A stretch of 64,000 nucleotides of DNA from the NCBI RefSeq assembly GCF_001983165.1, contig NZ_MNPU01000012.1:62001-126000 (forward strand), given 5' to 3'. The DNA comes from Pseudomonas gessardii. Its GTDB lineage: Bacteria; Pseudomonadota; Gammaproteobacteria; Pseudomonadales; Pseudomonadaceae. Position numbers and translations under genes: made by a program. Of the stretch, positions 30,745 to 40,056 are shown piece by piece (within the stretch, counting starts at the first letter, position 1; each line of letters begins with the position of its first letter). Below the pieces are notes generated by a model. That model made no database searches, was not told the origin of the DNA, and saw only the letters and a program-made list of their open reading frames with translations.

Positions 30745-33141
30745 ATGAAGACAACCATTGAATTGCCTCTCCTGCCATTGCGCGATGTGGTTGTGTATCC
30801 GCACATGGTTATCCCGCTGTTCGTGGGGCGCGAGAAGTCTATCGAAGCCCTCGAGGCCGCGATGACGGGCGACAAGCAGATCCTGCTGTTGGCCCAGAGA
30901 AATCCGGCTGACGACGATCCAGGCGAAGACGCCCTGTATCGCGTCGGCACCGTTGCAACCGTCCTGCAATTGCTCAAGCTGCCGGATGGCACCGTCAAGG
31001 TGCTGGTCGAGGGCGAGCAGCGCGGTGCGGTCGAGCGCTTCATGGAGGTGGATGGCCACCTGCGTGCAGAAGTGGCGTTGATCGACGAAGTCGATGCGCC
31101 GGAGCGCGAGTCCGAAGTGTTTGTACGCAGCCTGCTGTCCCAGTTCGAGCAATACGTGCAACTGGGCAAGAAAGTCCCGGCTGAAGTCCTGTCCTCCCTC
31201 AACAGCATCGATGAGCCAAGCCGCCTGGTCGACACCATGGCCGCGCACATGGCGCTGAAGATCGAGCAGAAGCAGGACATCCTCGAAATCATCGACCTGT
31301 CGACCCGGGTCGAGCACGTCCTGGCCCTGCTGGATGCCGAGATTGACCTGTTGCAGGTCGAGAAGCGCATTCGCGGTCGCGTCAAGAAACAGATGGAGCG
31401 CAGCCAGCGCGAGTACTACCTGAATGAGCAGATGAAGGCCATTCAGAAAGAACTCGGCGACAGCGAAGAAGGCCACAATGAAATCGAAGAGCTGAAAAAG
31501 CGCATCGATGCCGCAGGCTTACCTAAAGACGCGCTGACCAAAGCCACTGCCGAGCTGAACAAACTCAAGCAAATGTCGCCGATGTCGGCCGAAGCCACCG
31601 TGGTTCGTTCCTACATCGACTGGCTGGTGCAGGTGCCGTGGAAGGCCCAGACCAAGGTGCGCCTGGACCTGGTGCGTGCCGAAGATATCCTCGACGCCGA
31701 CCACTACGGCCTGGAAGAGGTCAAGGAACGTATCCTCGAATACCTCGCCGTGCAGAAGCGCGTGAAGAAGATCCGTGGCCCGGTGTTGTGCCTGGTCGGT
31801 CCTCCTGGCGTGGGTAAAACCTCGTTGGCCGAGTCGATCGCCAATGCCACCAACCGTAAATTCGTGCGCATGGCCTTGGGTGGCGTGCGTGATGAAGCGG
31901 AAATCCGTGGTCATCGCCGGACTTATATCGGCTCGATGCCAGGAAGATTGATTCAAAAGATGACAAAGGTTGGCGTGCGCAACCCGCTGTTCCTGCTCGA
32001 TGAAATCGACAAAATGGGCAGCGACATGCGTGGCGATCCGGCATCGGCCCTGCTGGAAGTGCTCGACCCCGAGCAGAACCACAATTTCAACGACCATTAC
32101 CTGGAAGTCGACTACGACCTGTCCGATGTAATGTTCCTGTGCACCTCCAACTCGATGAACATTCCACCCGCCCTGCTGGACCGGATGGAGGTGATTCGTC
32201 TGCCGGGCTACACCGAAGACGAAAAGATCAATATCGCCGTCAAATACCTCGCGCCCAAGCAGATTGCGGCCAATGGCCTGAAGAAGGGCGAGATCGAATT
32301 CGAGGTCGAGGCGATCCGCGACATCATTCGTTACTACACCCGCGAGGCCGGTGTACGGGGCCTTGAGCGCCAGTTGGCGAAGATCTGCCGCAAGGCGGTC
32401 AAGGAACATGCCCTGGAAAAACGCTTCTCGGTGAAGGTCACGGCCGATGACCTGGAACACTTCCTGGGCGTGCGTAAATTCCGCTACGGCCTGGCCGAGC
32501 AGCAGGATCAGGTCGGGCAGGTGACTGGCCTGGCGTGGACCCAGGTGGGCGGCGAATTGCTGACGATCGAGGCCGCGGTGATTCCGGGCAAGGGGCAACT
32601 GATCAAGACCGGTTCCCTGGGGGATGTGATGGTCGAGTCCATCACGGCCGCGCAGACCGTGGTGCGCAGTCGCGCCCGCAGCCTGGGGATCCCCCAGGAC
32701 TTCCACCAGAAGCACGACACTCACATCCATATGCCGGAAGGGGCTACCCCCAAAGACGGCCCCAGCGCTGGCGTAGGCATGTGTACGGCCCTGGTTTCGG
32801 CCCTGACCGGCATCCCGGTGCGTGCCGATGTCGCCATGACCGGGGAGATCACCCTGCGTGGCCAGGTATTGGCCATTGGTGGCCTCAAGGAAAAACTGCT
32901 GGCCGCCCACCGTGGTGGCATAAAGATCGTGATCATTCCGGAAGAGAATGTCCGCGACTTGAAGGAAATTCCTGACAACATTAAGCAGGATCTGCAGATT
33001 AAACCGGTTAAATGGATTGACGAGGTCCTGCAAATTGCGCTGCAATACGCGCCGGAGCCCTTGCCGGATGTGGCTCCCGAGATAGTCGCGAAGGACGAAA
33101 AACGCGAGACAGACTCTAAGGAAAGAATTAGCACGCATTAA
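30745..33141 (+). CDS. lon: ATP-dependent protease Lon
   Basis: Cytosolic AAA+ serine protease degrading misfolded and regulatory proteins. The 798-residue protein has the N-terminal LAN domain (ELPLLPLRDVVVYPHM), Walker A GPPGVGKTS near residue 352, and the proteolytic domain with Ser674 in DGPSAGVGM and Lys717 in LKEKLLAAHRGG. The Ser-Lys spacing of 43 matches E. coli Lon. Preceded by a sigma-32-type promoter. Confidence 0.98.
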   Translation: MKTTIELPLLPLRDVVVYPHMVIPLFVGREKSIEALEAAMTGDKQILLLAQRNPADDDPGEDALYRVGTVATVLQLLKLPDGTVKVLVEGEQRGAVERFMEVDGHLRAEVALIDEVDAPERESEVFVRSLLSQFEQYVQLGKKVPAEVLSSLNSIDEPSRLVDTMAAHMALKIEQKQDILEIIDLSTRVEHVLALLDAEIDLLQVEKRIRGRVKKQMERSQREYYLNEQMKAIQKELGDSEEGHNEIEELKKRIDAAGLPKDALTKATAELNKLKQMSPMSAEATVVRSYIDWLVQVPWKAQTKVRLDLVRAEDILDADHYGLEEVKERILEYLAVQKRVKKIRGPVLCLVGPPGVGKTSLAESIANATNRKFVRMALGGVRDEAEIRGHRRTYIGSMPGRLIQKMTKVGVRNPLFLLDEIDKMGSDMRGDPASALLEVLDPEQNHNFNDHYLEVDYDLSDVMFLCTSNSMNIPPALLDRMEVIRLPGYTEDEKINIAVKYLAPKQIAANGLKKGEIEFEVEAIRDIIRYYTREAGVRGLERQLAKICRKAVKEHALEKRFSVKVTADDLEHFLGVRKFRYGLAEQQDQVGQVTGLAWTQVGGELLTIEAAVIPGKGQLIKTGSLGDVMVESITAAQTVVRSRARSLGIPQDFHQKHDTHIHMPEGATPKDGPSAGVGMCTALVSALTGIPVRADVAMTGEITLRGQVLAIGGLKEKLLAAHRGGIKIVIIPEENVRDLKEIPDNIKQDLQIKPVKWIDEVLQIALQYAPEPLPDVAPEIVAKDEKRETDSKERISTH

Positions 33142-33164
33142 TACGTTTAAGCCGGGTGGCTTCC

Positions 33165-33194
33165 TTGACAGCTTTTTAGAGCCCTTGTTATAAA
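33165..33194 (+). promoter_or_regulatory. Sigma-70 promoter of hupB
   Basis: TTGACA at 33165-33170 and TATAAA at 33189-33194 with an 18-base spacer. An AGAGCC/GGCTCT dyad overlaps the -10 region. Confidence 0.7.
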
Positions 33195-33287
33195 GCGGCT
33201 CTTAAGTGTCTGTAGGCCATTCAGCACTGGTTTTTGCTTTCACCAAAAAACTTAGAATCATACTCAATAGATATAAGGGGACTTAGA

Positions 33288-33560
33288 GTGAACAAGTCGG
33301 AACTGATTGATGCTATCGCCGCATCTGCTGATATCCCGAAAGCCGCTGCTGGCCGTGCGCTGGACGCAGTAATCGAATCCGTCACTGGCGCTCTCAAGGC
33401 CGGCGACTCCGTGGTACTGGTAGGTTTCGGTACTTTCTCTGTGACCGATCGTCCAGCTCGCACTGGCCGTAACCCACAGACTGGCAAAGCACTGCAAATC
33501 GCTGCTGCCAAGAAACCAGGTTTCAAAGCCGGTAAAGCCCTGAAAGAAGCCGTTAACTAA
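33288..33560 (+). CDS. hupB: DNA-binding protein HU-beta
   Basis: Nucleoid protein of 90 residues ([20 protein letters not shown]; arm [14 protein letters not shown]). The start is GTG at 33288, preceded by AAGGGGAC; an upstream in-frame ATG lacks a ribosome site and lies in the promoter region. It follows lon, as usual in Pseudomonas. Its 3' untranslated region seems to contain the tRNA-like element at 33614 before any terminator. Confidence 0.97.
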   Translation: MNKSELIDAIAASADIPKAAAGRALDAVIESVTGALKAGDSVVLVGFGTFSVTDRPARTGRNPQTGKALQIAAAKKPGFKAGKALKEAVN

Positions 33561-33613
33561 GCTTCGCTCAAGCCTTTGCCTATCCGGGCTGGACGCAGGT
33601 CTGGCCTGGCAGC

Positions 33614-33687
33614 GGAGCGGCAACTGACCCAGGTATCCATTGGGTCGCGACGCCGGGGGGCGGGTTCAACACCCGTCCGTTCCGCCA
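33614..33687 (+). ncRNA. tRNA-like element lacking a D arm, downstream of hupB
   Basis: A 74-base element has a 7-bp acceptor stem (GGAGCGG with CCGTTCC, one G-T), a G discriminator, encoded CCA, and a T arm GCGGG-TTCAACA-CCCGT. In place of the D and anticodon arms there is one hairpin, GACCCAG-GTATCCA-TTGGGTC, with a 7-base loop whose second base is T, like U33. Position 8 is not T, no D arm can be drawn, and the region after the hairpin is 13 bases and G-rich. It is followed by a terminator. It is a pseudo-tRNA, an armless tRNA, or a tRNA-like 3' end of the hupB mRNA; function unknown. Confidence 0.65.
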
Positions 33688-33693
33688 GTTACG

Positions 33694-33724
33694 AGAAGGC
33701 GCATCCTCGGATGCGCCTTTCTTC
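33694..33724 (+). terminator. Terminator after the tRNA-like element
   Basis: AAGGCGCATCC and GGATGCGCCTT form an 11-bp stem followed by TCTT. First terminator after hupB, so hupB and the tRNA-like element can share a transcript. Confidence 0.75.
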
Positions 33725-33789
33725 TATCCGGATTCTACCCACGCTCCACGGTTGCCTAATTTTGAAGTTCAACCGTTTCTGGGGGACGC

Positions 33790-35661
33790 ATGCTGCAGAA
33801 TATCAGGGACAATTCACAAGGCTGGATTGCCAAGACCATTATCGGGCTCATCGTTGTATTGATGGCTTTCACCGGTATCGAGGCCATTTTCCAGGCGACG
33901 ACCAACAGCCAGGACGCGGCCAAGGTCAATGGTGAAGAAATCAGTCAAAACGAGCTGAGCCAGGCTGTCGACTCGCAACGTCGGCAACTGATGCAACAAC
34001 TGGGCAAGGACTTCGACGCGTCCTTGCTGGATGAAAAAATGCTGCGCGAAGCGGCCCTCAAGGGCCTGATCGACCGCAAGCTGCTGCTGCAAGGCGCGGC
34101 CGACTCGAAGTTCTCCTTCTCGGAAGCGGCCCTGGACCAAATGCTCCTGCAAATGCCGGAATTCCAGGTAGAGGGCAAGTTCAACGCTGAGCGTTTCGAC
34201 CAGGCGATTCGTCAGGCGGGCTACAGCCGCATGCAATTCCGCCAGATGATGACGCAGCAAATGCTGATCGAGCAGTTGCGTTTGGGCATTGCCGGCAGCG
34301 GTTTCGTCACCGACCAGGAAGTGCTGAACTTCGCGCGTCTGGATAAACAGACCCGTGATTTTGCCACCGTCAGCATCAAGGCCGACCCGGCAGCGGTGAA
34401 GCTCACCGACGACGAGGTCAAGGCTTACTACGACCAGCGTGCCAAGGAGTTCATGACCCCGGACCAGGTCGTCATCGACTATCTGGAGCTGAAGAAGGCT
34501 TCGTTCTTTGACCAGGTAACGGTCAAGGACGATGAACTGCAGGCCCTGTACGAGAAAGAAACCGCCAACCTCGCTGAACAGCGTCGTGCCGCGCATATCC
34601 TGATCGAAGTCAGCGACAAGGTGACCGAGGCGCAGGCCAAGGCCAAGATCGAAGACGTCCAGGCGCGCCTGGCCAAGGGCGAAAGCTTCGAGGCCCTGGC
34701 CAAGGAGTTCTCCCAGGATCCAGGTTCGGCCAACAATGGCGGCGACCTGGGTTTTGCAGGCCCTGGCGTCTACGATCCGGAGTTTGAAACCGCCCTGTAT
34801 GCCTTGAACAAGGATCAGGTCTCGGCACCGGTACGCTCCAGCTTCGGCTGGCACCTGATCAAGCTGTTGGGTGTTGAGGCGCCAGAAGTGCCTTCGTTCG
34901 CCAGCCTCAAAGACAAGCTGACCCGCGAGCTGAAGACCCAGCAAGTGGAGCAGCGCTTCGTCGAGGCGACCAAGCAACTGGAAGATGCGGCATTTGAGGC
35001 TTCCGACCTGGCCCAGCCGGCATCGGACCTGAAACTGACCGTGCACACCTCGGCGCCGTTTGGCCGTGAAGGTGGCGAAGGCATCACGGCCAATCGTGCG
35101 GTGATCCAGGCGGCTTTCAGCCCTGAAGTGCTGGATGAGGGTGCCAACAGCACTGCCATCGAGCTGGATCCGGAAACCATCGTGGTCCTGCGCGCCAAGG
35201 AGCACCGCAAGCCGGAGCAACTGCCACTGGACAGCGTGGCGACTGCCATCCGTGCCCAGTTGACCAAGGAGCGTGCAAGCGCTGCGGCGAAGGCCCACGC
35301 TGACGAGCTGATCGCCAACCTGCGCGATGGCAAGCTGGCGCTGGACAAGGCCGTTGATGGCCAGGCCTGGAAAGTCACCGAAGCCGCCACCCGTGGCCAG
35401 GAAGGCGTTGAGCCTGCCGTGCTGCAGGCCCTGTTCCGCATGGCCAAGCCGGCGGCGAAGGACAAACCGACCTTTACCGACGTGACCCTGCCGGATGGCA
35501 GCCTGATGATCGTGCGCTTGAACAGCGTCAACGAAGGTGCCGCACCAAGCGATGAAGAGAAGGAGCAATATCGTCGCTTCCTCGCCTCGCGGGTCGGCCA
35601 GCAAGACTTCGCAGCGTTCCGCAAGGAACTGGAAGCCAAGGCTGATATCAAGCGTTTCTGA
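33790..35661 (+). CDS. ppiD: Periplasmic folding chaperone/PPIase-like PpiD
   Basis: Inner-membrane-anchored chaperone for outer-membrane and periplasmic proteins. The 623-residue protein has a short cytoplasmic start, one TM segment at about 17-36 (TIIGLIVVLMAFTGIEAIF), a SurA-like N-terminal chaperone domain, a parvulin domain at about 260-360 (RRAAHILIEVSD, FAGPGVYDPEFE) and a second SurA-like C-terminal region. Length is as expected. Own terminator downstream. Confidence 0.96.
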   Translation: MLQNIRDNSQGWIAKTIIGLIVVLMAFTGIEAIFQATTNSQDAAKVNGEEISQNELSQAVDSQRRQLMQQLGKDFDASLLDEKMLREAALKGLIDRKLLLQGAADSKFSFSEAALDQMLLQMPEFQVEGKFNAERFDQAIRQAGYSRMQFRQMMTQQMLIEQLRLGIAGSGFVTDQEVLNFARLDKQTRDFATVSIKADPAAVKLTDDEVKAYYDQRAKEFMTPDQVVIDYLELKKASFFDQVTVKDDELQALYEKETANLAEQRRAAHILIEVSDKVTEAQAKAKIEDVQARLAKGESFEALAKEFSQDPGSANNGGDLGFAGPGVYDPEFETALYALNKDQVSAPVRSSFGWHLIKLLGVEAPEVPSFASLKDKLTRELKTQQVEQRFVEATKQLEDAAFEASDLAQPASDLKLTVHTSAPFGREGGEGITANRAVIQAAFSPEVLDEGANSTAIELDPETIVVLRAKEHRKPEQLPLDSVATAIRAQLTKERASAAAKAHADELIANLRDGKLALDKAVDGQAWKVTEAATRGQEGVEPAVLQALFRMAKPAAKDKPTFTDVTLPDGSLMIVRLNSVNEGAAPSDEEKEQYRRFLASRVGQQDFAAFRKELEAKADIKRF

Positions 35662-35678
35662 TCGTGTGATACCGCCTC

Positions 35679-35717
35679 AAAAAAAGACCCCGGCCTGAAA
35701 ACCGGGGTCTTTTTTTG
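35679..35717. terminator. Bidirectional terminator after ppiD
   Basis: AGACCCCGG-N8-CCGGGGTCT with A-run before and seven T after. It serves ppiD on the plus strand and the convergent MFS gene on the minus strand. Confidence 0.95.
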
Positions 35718-35725
35718 CCTGTGGG

Positions 35726-36901
35726 TCAGGTGCGGCGAAGCTGTAGGGTCGTGATCAACGCCAGCATGGCCAGGCCGGCAACGGTCCAGGGAAAGGACAC
35801 CACGCCCCACCCTTGAAGCAACACGCCGCCCAGTAGGCCACCGCCGGCAATCCCCAGGTTCCACACCGTCACCAGCATCGACTGGGCGGCATCCGCCGAG
35901 TCACCGGCCGCCTTGGCCAGCGCGGTTTGCAGCAAGGCGGGCAGGCCGCCAAATGCCAGGCCCCAGACGGCGACTGACAGGTAGACGACCTCGGTAGCGG
36001 CGACCCACAGCCCCAGGGCCAATGCCGCAGCGGCAAACAGCGCGCAACTGAGCACCAGCAAGCCCTGCAGCAGGCGGTCGATCAACAGGCCGACGATCCA
36101 GATGCCCATCAGCGCGGCCAGGCCAAATACCAGCAGCACCTGGTCAATGTCGGCGCCAAGCCCGGCGGGCATCAGGAACGGCGCGATATAGGTGTACAGA
36201 ATGTTATGCGCCAGCACGTAGGTAAAGGTCACCCAGAGCACCGGGCGCACCCCCGGCAAGTGCAATACCTGGCGCAAGCCCAGGCGCTGCTGCGCACGTT
36301 GCCCGGCAAAATCCGGCACCTGCCAGCGGACCCACACCAGTAGCAGCACGGTCAGCCCGCTCATGATCGCAAAGCTCAAGCGCCAGCCTACCGCCGTGCC
36401 AAGGAAGGTCCCGGCGGGCACCCCGAGGGACAGCGCCAGCGGCGCGCCCAGCATCGCCACGGCAATCGCCCGGCCCTGCAGGTGCGGCGCCACCATGCGG
36501 CTGGCATACCCCGCCAACAGTGCCCAGAGCAGGCCCGCGAACACCCCGGCCAACAACCGTGCGACCAGGGTCAGCCAATACACGCTTGATAGCGCCGTGA
36601 CACTGTTGACCAGCGCAAAACCACCAATGGCCATCAGCAGCAAGGGGCGGCGGCGCCAACCACGGGTGGCGATGGTCAGCGGGATGGCGGCCAGCAATGA
36701 GCCCAGGGCATACAGCGTGACAAGCTGGCCCACCAGCGCTTCGGAAACGCCCAGGCCAGTACTCATCTGGGGCAGCAGGCCTGCGGGCATCGCCTCGGTG
36801 AGGATGGTGATGAAGCCAGCGGTGGCCAGCGCCAGCAAACCCGCCAGGGGCAATCGTTCGCGCTGGCTGGGCAGGCATTGCGGTGTACTGCAGTCATTCA
36901 T
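35726..36901 (-). CDS. MFS transporter, 12-TM DHA1-like
   Basis: Inner-membrane exporter of 391 residues with 12 hydrophobic segments. The start GFITILTEAMPAGLLPQMSTGLG is typical of the AraJ/YdhP/sugar-efflux branch of DHA1, and the loop GSLLAAIPLTIATRGWRRRP is the family A motif. The ATG at 36901 has GGAG upstream; the TTG at 36922 is unlikely. It is divergent from a LysR gene 126 bases away, its probable regulator. Substrate unknown. Confidence 0.87.
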   Translation of the reverse strand: MNDCSTPQCLPSQRERLPLAGLLALATAGFITILTEAMPAGLLPQMSTGLGVSEALVGQLVTLYALGSLLAAIPLTIATRGWRRRPLLLMAIGGFALVNSVTALSSVYWLTLVARLLAGVFAGLLWALLAGYASRMVAPHLQGRAIAVAMLGAPLALSLGVPAGTFLGTAVGWRLSFAIMSGLTVLLLVWVRWQVPDFAGQRAQQRLGLRQVLHLPGVRPVLWVTFTYVLAHNILYTYIAPFLMPAGLGADIDQVLLVFGLAALMGIWIVGLLIDRLLQGLLVLSCALFAAAALALGLWVAATEVVYLSVAVWGLAFGGLPALLQTALAKAAGDSADAAQSMLVTVWNLGIAGGGLLGGVLLQGWGVVSFPWTVAGLAMLALITTLQLRRT

Positions 36902-37027
36902 GGGGCTCGGCTCCGTATTCAAGGCATCAGGACATCGGGGCAGAGTAGGGGGCTGAACCGCTCGGAAAAATAGGCTAAGGTTCCGAACTTATCGGACAGT
37001 GGTGTCCGTAATCAGCAGGAAGGGACA

Positions 37028-37972
37028 ATGGATAGCCTGGGCAGTATGTCGGTGTTTGTGCAGGTCGCGGAGACCCGCAGCTTTACCCAGGCCGCTCGCT
37101 TGCTGGGTGTGTCGTCCTCGGCCGTGGGCAAAAGCATTGCGCGTATGGAGCAGCGCCTGGGGGTGCGGTTGTTTCACCGCAGCACCCGCAGTATTACGCT
37201 GACGGCCGAGGGTGCGCTGTTCCTTGAGCGTTCGCGGCGGATCCTGGCCGAGGTTGAAGCGGCTGAACGGGAGTTGACCGAAGCGGCGGCCACCCCCCGT
37301 GGTAAATTGCGCATCAGCTTGCCGCAGGTCAGGGGCCTGTTGATGCCGGTGCTGACCGAGTTTATGCGGGCCTATCCAGAGATTGAGTTGGACGTGGATT
37401 TTTCCGACCGCATGGTGGATGTGATCGAGGAAGGCTTCGACGCCGTGGTGCGCACCGGCAAGCCTGAGGATTCGCGGCTGTCGGCGCGGCTGCTGGGGCA
37501 CTATCGATTGGTGCTGGTGGGATCGCCACAGTATTTCGCCCTACACGGCATACCAGCCTGTCCTGCGGAGCTCAACCATCATGCCTGCCTACGTCACAAG
37601 TTCTGCGCCACCGGCAAGCTGGAGAGCTGGCCGTTGCGCCATTTACCGGGTGAGCCCGAGCCGTTGCTGCGCGCACCGCTGGTCAGCACGACCATCGAGT
37701 CGCTAAAGCATGTGGTGCACGAAGGCCTGGGGATCGCCTGCCTGCCGGACTTCATGGTCCGCGAATCCGTCGAGCAGGGCCGCTTGCAGCGGGTGCTGGA
37801 CGATTACCTGGAGCATCGCGGCAGTTTCTGGATGCTCTGGCCGTCGAGCCGGCATGCCTCGGCCAAACTGCGGGTGTTTATCGATCATATGAGCGCCAGG
37901 CTTTTTCCTGCGCCGCGCGTCGAGCCGGCCGGTGACGTTTTACCGACAGGAATCCGCGCGCGCACCCGGTGA
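37028..37972 (+). CDS. LysR-family transcriptional regulator
   Basis: DNA-binding regulator of 314 residues. The HTH is SMSVFVQVAETRSFTQAA...VSSSAVGKSIARMEQRLG (residues ~6-47), followed by LFHRSTRSITLTAEG and a substrate-binding domain. It belongs to the CrgA/YhjC-like branch by the start MDSLGSMSVFVQVAE. AGGAAGGG precedes the ATG. The divergent MFS exporter is the natural target. Confidence 0.9.
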   Translation: MDSLGSMSVFVQVAETRSFTQAARLLGVSSSAVGKSIARMEQRLGVRLFHRSTRSITLTAEGALFLERSRRILAEVEAAERELTEAAATPRGKLRISLPQVRGLLMPVLTEFMRAYPEIELDVDFSDRMVDVIEEGFDAVVRTGKPEDSRLSARLLGHYRLVLVGSPQYFALHGIPACPAELNHHACLRHKFCATGKLESWPLRHLPGEPEPLLRAPLVSTTIESLKHVVHEGLGIACLPDFMVRESVEQGRLQRVLDDYLEHRGSFWMLWPSSRHASAKLRVFIDHMSARLFPAPRVEPAGDVLPTGIRARTR

Positions 37973-38016
37973 TCTGTTGCACAATACCGCCCTGACCGTT
38001 TTCCCCAGGATGATCA

Positions 38017-38781
38017 ATGTCAACTTCATTTCACTTGCGTGGCCTTGTGCTTGCGCTGGTGCTGGCAGGCGCCACGGGCTGCTCGTCGCCCAAGACCGCT
38101 ATCTACGAACATGAGAATTTCGACGACTCCGGTACGTTTTCGCGCAATTACCCGGTCAGCGATGTCGCGGCCTGCGAAGCGGCACGCCGGGCGTTGCTCA
38201 GCCAGGGCTACATCATCACCAGCAGCGACCCGAAGCTGGTCAGTGGTAACAAAAGCTTCCAGCAGACCGGTGAGACCCATCTGCAGATCAGTTTCAACGT
38301 GGTGTGTGCCGAAGACGGCAGCGGTGAGCATCATGCGACGATGTTTGCCAACGCCCTGCAGGATCGCTACGCGCTGAAGAAGGTCAACAACTCCGCCAGC
38401 CTGGGAGTGGGGGTGCTTGGCTCGGTGTCGATGCCGATCGGCTCCACCGACGACTCGATGGTCAAGGTGGCCAGCGAGACAGTGACTTCGCCGAAGTTCT
38501 ATGACCGCTACTTTGCCTTGGTCGATGTGTTTCTACCCCAGGAGAAACCTGCAGCACCGCTGCCTGAAGCGCCCAAGGCAGAATTGGGCGTGCCGGAGCC
38601 GAAGGCAGCAGAGCCTGTGGCACCGGCAGCCCCGGTAGCCGAACCCGAGGCTTCGCAGCCACTGGCACCTCCTCCTGATGCCGCGCCGATTGCTCCAGAG
38701 CAACCTGCCGTGCCGGTGCAAGCCCCACCCGCCTTGCCGGCCCCGACCGAGGCGATCCCAGCGCTGCCGTCACCGCCATAA
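38017..38781 (+). CDS. DUF2242 family lipoprotein
   Basis: Predicted lipoprotein of 254 residues with lipobox LAGATGC near residue 22. The DUF2242 body runs to about residue 175 (ENFDDSGTFSRNYPVSD, TVTSPKFYDRYFALVDVFL). After it comes a Pro/Ala/Glu-rich tail of ~75 residues (repeated PEAP, APEPEA and PAPP-like units), probably extended and low-complexity. Function unknown. The tail length is likely variable between strains. Confidence 0.85.
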   Translation: MSTSFHLRGLVLALVLAGATGCSSPKTAIYEHENFDDSGTFSRNYPVSDVAACEAARRALLSQGYIITSSDPKLVSGNKSFQQTGETHLQISFNVVCAEDGSGEHHATMFANALQDRYALKKVNNSASLGVGVLGSVSMPIGSTDDSMVKVASETVTSPKFYDRYFALVDVFLPQEKPAAPLPEAPKAELGVPEPKAAEPVAPAAPVAEPEASQPLAPPPDAAPIAPEQPAVPVQAPPALPAPTEAIPALPSPP

Positions 38782-38917
38782 ATTCCCACGGCGCTACTAC
38801 GTTTACTCCTTAGGTGCAGGAACACATCTTGACGCATACATTTTTCCGTCATGAAGGCACTTTAGGCTGGTGATGCGGGTCACTATGCAGCCACTCACCT
38901 CAAATAAGGAGTCGACG

Positions 38918-39004
38918 ATGGACGATTACCAGGAAGAACTGCTGGAACTCCAGGCCTTTGAACTGGACCCTCTGGACCCGGCCGACGACGCCACCGAGCT
39001 GTAG
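38918..39004 (+). CDS. Very small acidic protein (28 residues), unknown function
   Basis: ATG at 38918 is preceded by TAAGGAG at ideal spacing. The product MDDYQEELLELQAFELDPLD (first 20 residues) continues to ADDATEL; it is strongly acidic with an N-terminal helix. It lies between a lipoprotein gene and the convergent AraC gene. The good ribosome site and clean composition argue for a real gene; I do not recognise a function. Confidence 0.65.
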   Translation: MDDYQEELLELQAFELDPLDPADDATEL

Positions 39005-39011
39005 GCCGGCG

Positions 39012-40052
39012 TCAGGCGAAATGCCGCTGGCTGCGGCGAAATTCCCCTGGGGTCTGGCTGTTCCAGCGCTTGAAGGCCCGCTGGAAGGCTTGCGCTGAGG
39101 CAAAACCGAGCAAATAGGCAATTTCCCCAAACGCCAGTTCCGTATCGCGAATGTAGGTCATGGCCAGGTCGCGGCGGGTGTCGTTGAGTATGGCGCGATA
39201 TTGCGTGCCTTCCTCGGCCAGTTTACGGCGCAAGGTCCAGGTCGGCAGCTTCAGGCGCGCCGCCACTTCTTCCAGGTCGGGTTCCCGGCCGCCATTGAGC
39301 ATCGGCCCCAGCAACCGTGTGATGCGCTCGCGCAGGCTGCGGGTGCGGGTCAGTTGTTCCAGTTCTCGTTCACACACCTGCAACAGCATGTGCCAGGTAC
39401 TGGGGCAGTGTTGCGGGTTGCGCAGGCCCAGGCTGTGCTGGCTCAGGCGCAGTTGATTGAGTTCGGCGCCGAACTGGATCGGGCAGTCGCCCAGTACGCT
39501 GTAGCGGGCGCTGTAGTCCGGGGCGGCGAATTCGATTTCGATACGCTCGGCCAACACCGGCTGCTGGCACAAGGTCGCCATCTGCTGCAGCCAGCCAGCC
39601 AGGATCGAGTCCACCACAAAGCGGTTATAGGCGTTGTACGGGCTGATGGAATAGAAACGCAGCCAGGCGCCCCGGGCGTCTTCATGAAAGCTCGACTGGC
39701 CACGGTAGTTGGCGCCGTACAGGGCCTCGAAGCGCGTCAGGGTACGCGCCGCTTCACGCACGTTGGGCGCCTGGGCGGCGGTGACGCCGGCCAGGCCCAG
39801 TTGATTCATGCGGCTCAATTGGCCCATGCGCAGGCCCAGGCCGGGGTCGCCGGTCAGTTGGATGGCCGCATGGCCCAGGCGCATATAGCGTGGGATCGAC
39901 AGGCGCGCGCCGGGCTCACTCAAGCGCGCTGGGTCCAGGCCGTACTGCAACAGCAGCGGCTGTGGGTCCAGGCCATGGCTGAGGATGGCGTCGGCCAGGG
40001 TGTGCACGATGCCCACCGATAAGTCCCCGAGGCGCATCGGTGCCGGTTTCAT
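39012..40052 (-). CDS. AraC-family transcriptional regulator (arabinose_bd type)
   Basis: 346 residues: an N-terminal ligand-binding domain of the AraC_binding_4/Arabinose_bd type (residues ~20-210) and a C-terminal double HTH (LEEVAARLKLPTWTLRRKLAEEG; AFGEIAYLLGFASAQAFQRAFKRW). The family includes OruR and other catabolic activators. It starts 4 bases after the nitrilase-like gene stop, so the two are co-transcribed, an unusual partner for an AraC regulator. Confidence 0.92.
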   Translation of the reverse strand: MKPAPMRLGDLSVGIVHTLADAILSHGLDPQPLLLQYGLDPARLSEPGARLSIPRYMRLGHAAIQLTGDPGLGLRMGQLSRMNQLGLAGVTAAQAPNVREAARTLTRFEALYGANYRGQSSFHEDARGAWLRFYSISPYNAYNRFVVDSILAGWLQQMATLCQQPVLAERIEIEFAAPDYSARYSVLGDCPIQFGAELNQLRLSQHSLGLRNPQHCPSTWHMLLQVCERELEQLTRTRSLRERITRLLGPMLNGGREPDLEEVAARLKLPTWTLRRKLAEEGTQYRAILNDTRRDLAMTYIRDTELAFGEIAYLLGFASAQAFQRAFKRWNSQTPGEFRRSQRHFA

Positions 40053-40056
40053 GGGC

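Noticed and set aside
31519..33138. 539-residue antisense ORF opposite lon
   Set aside because: Shadow ORF; lon is unambiguous on the other strand.
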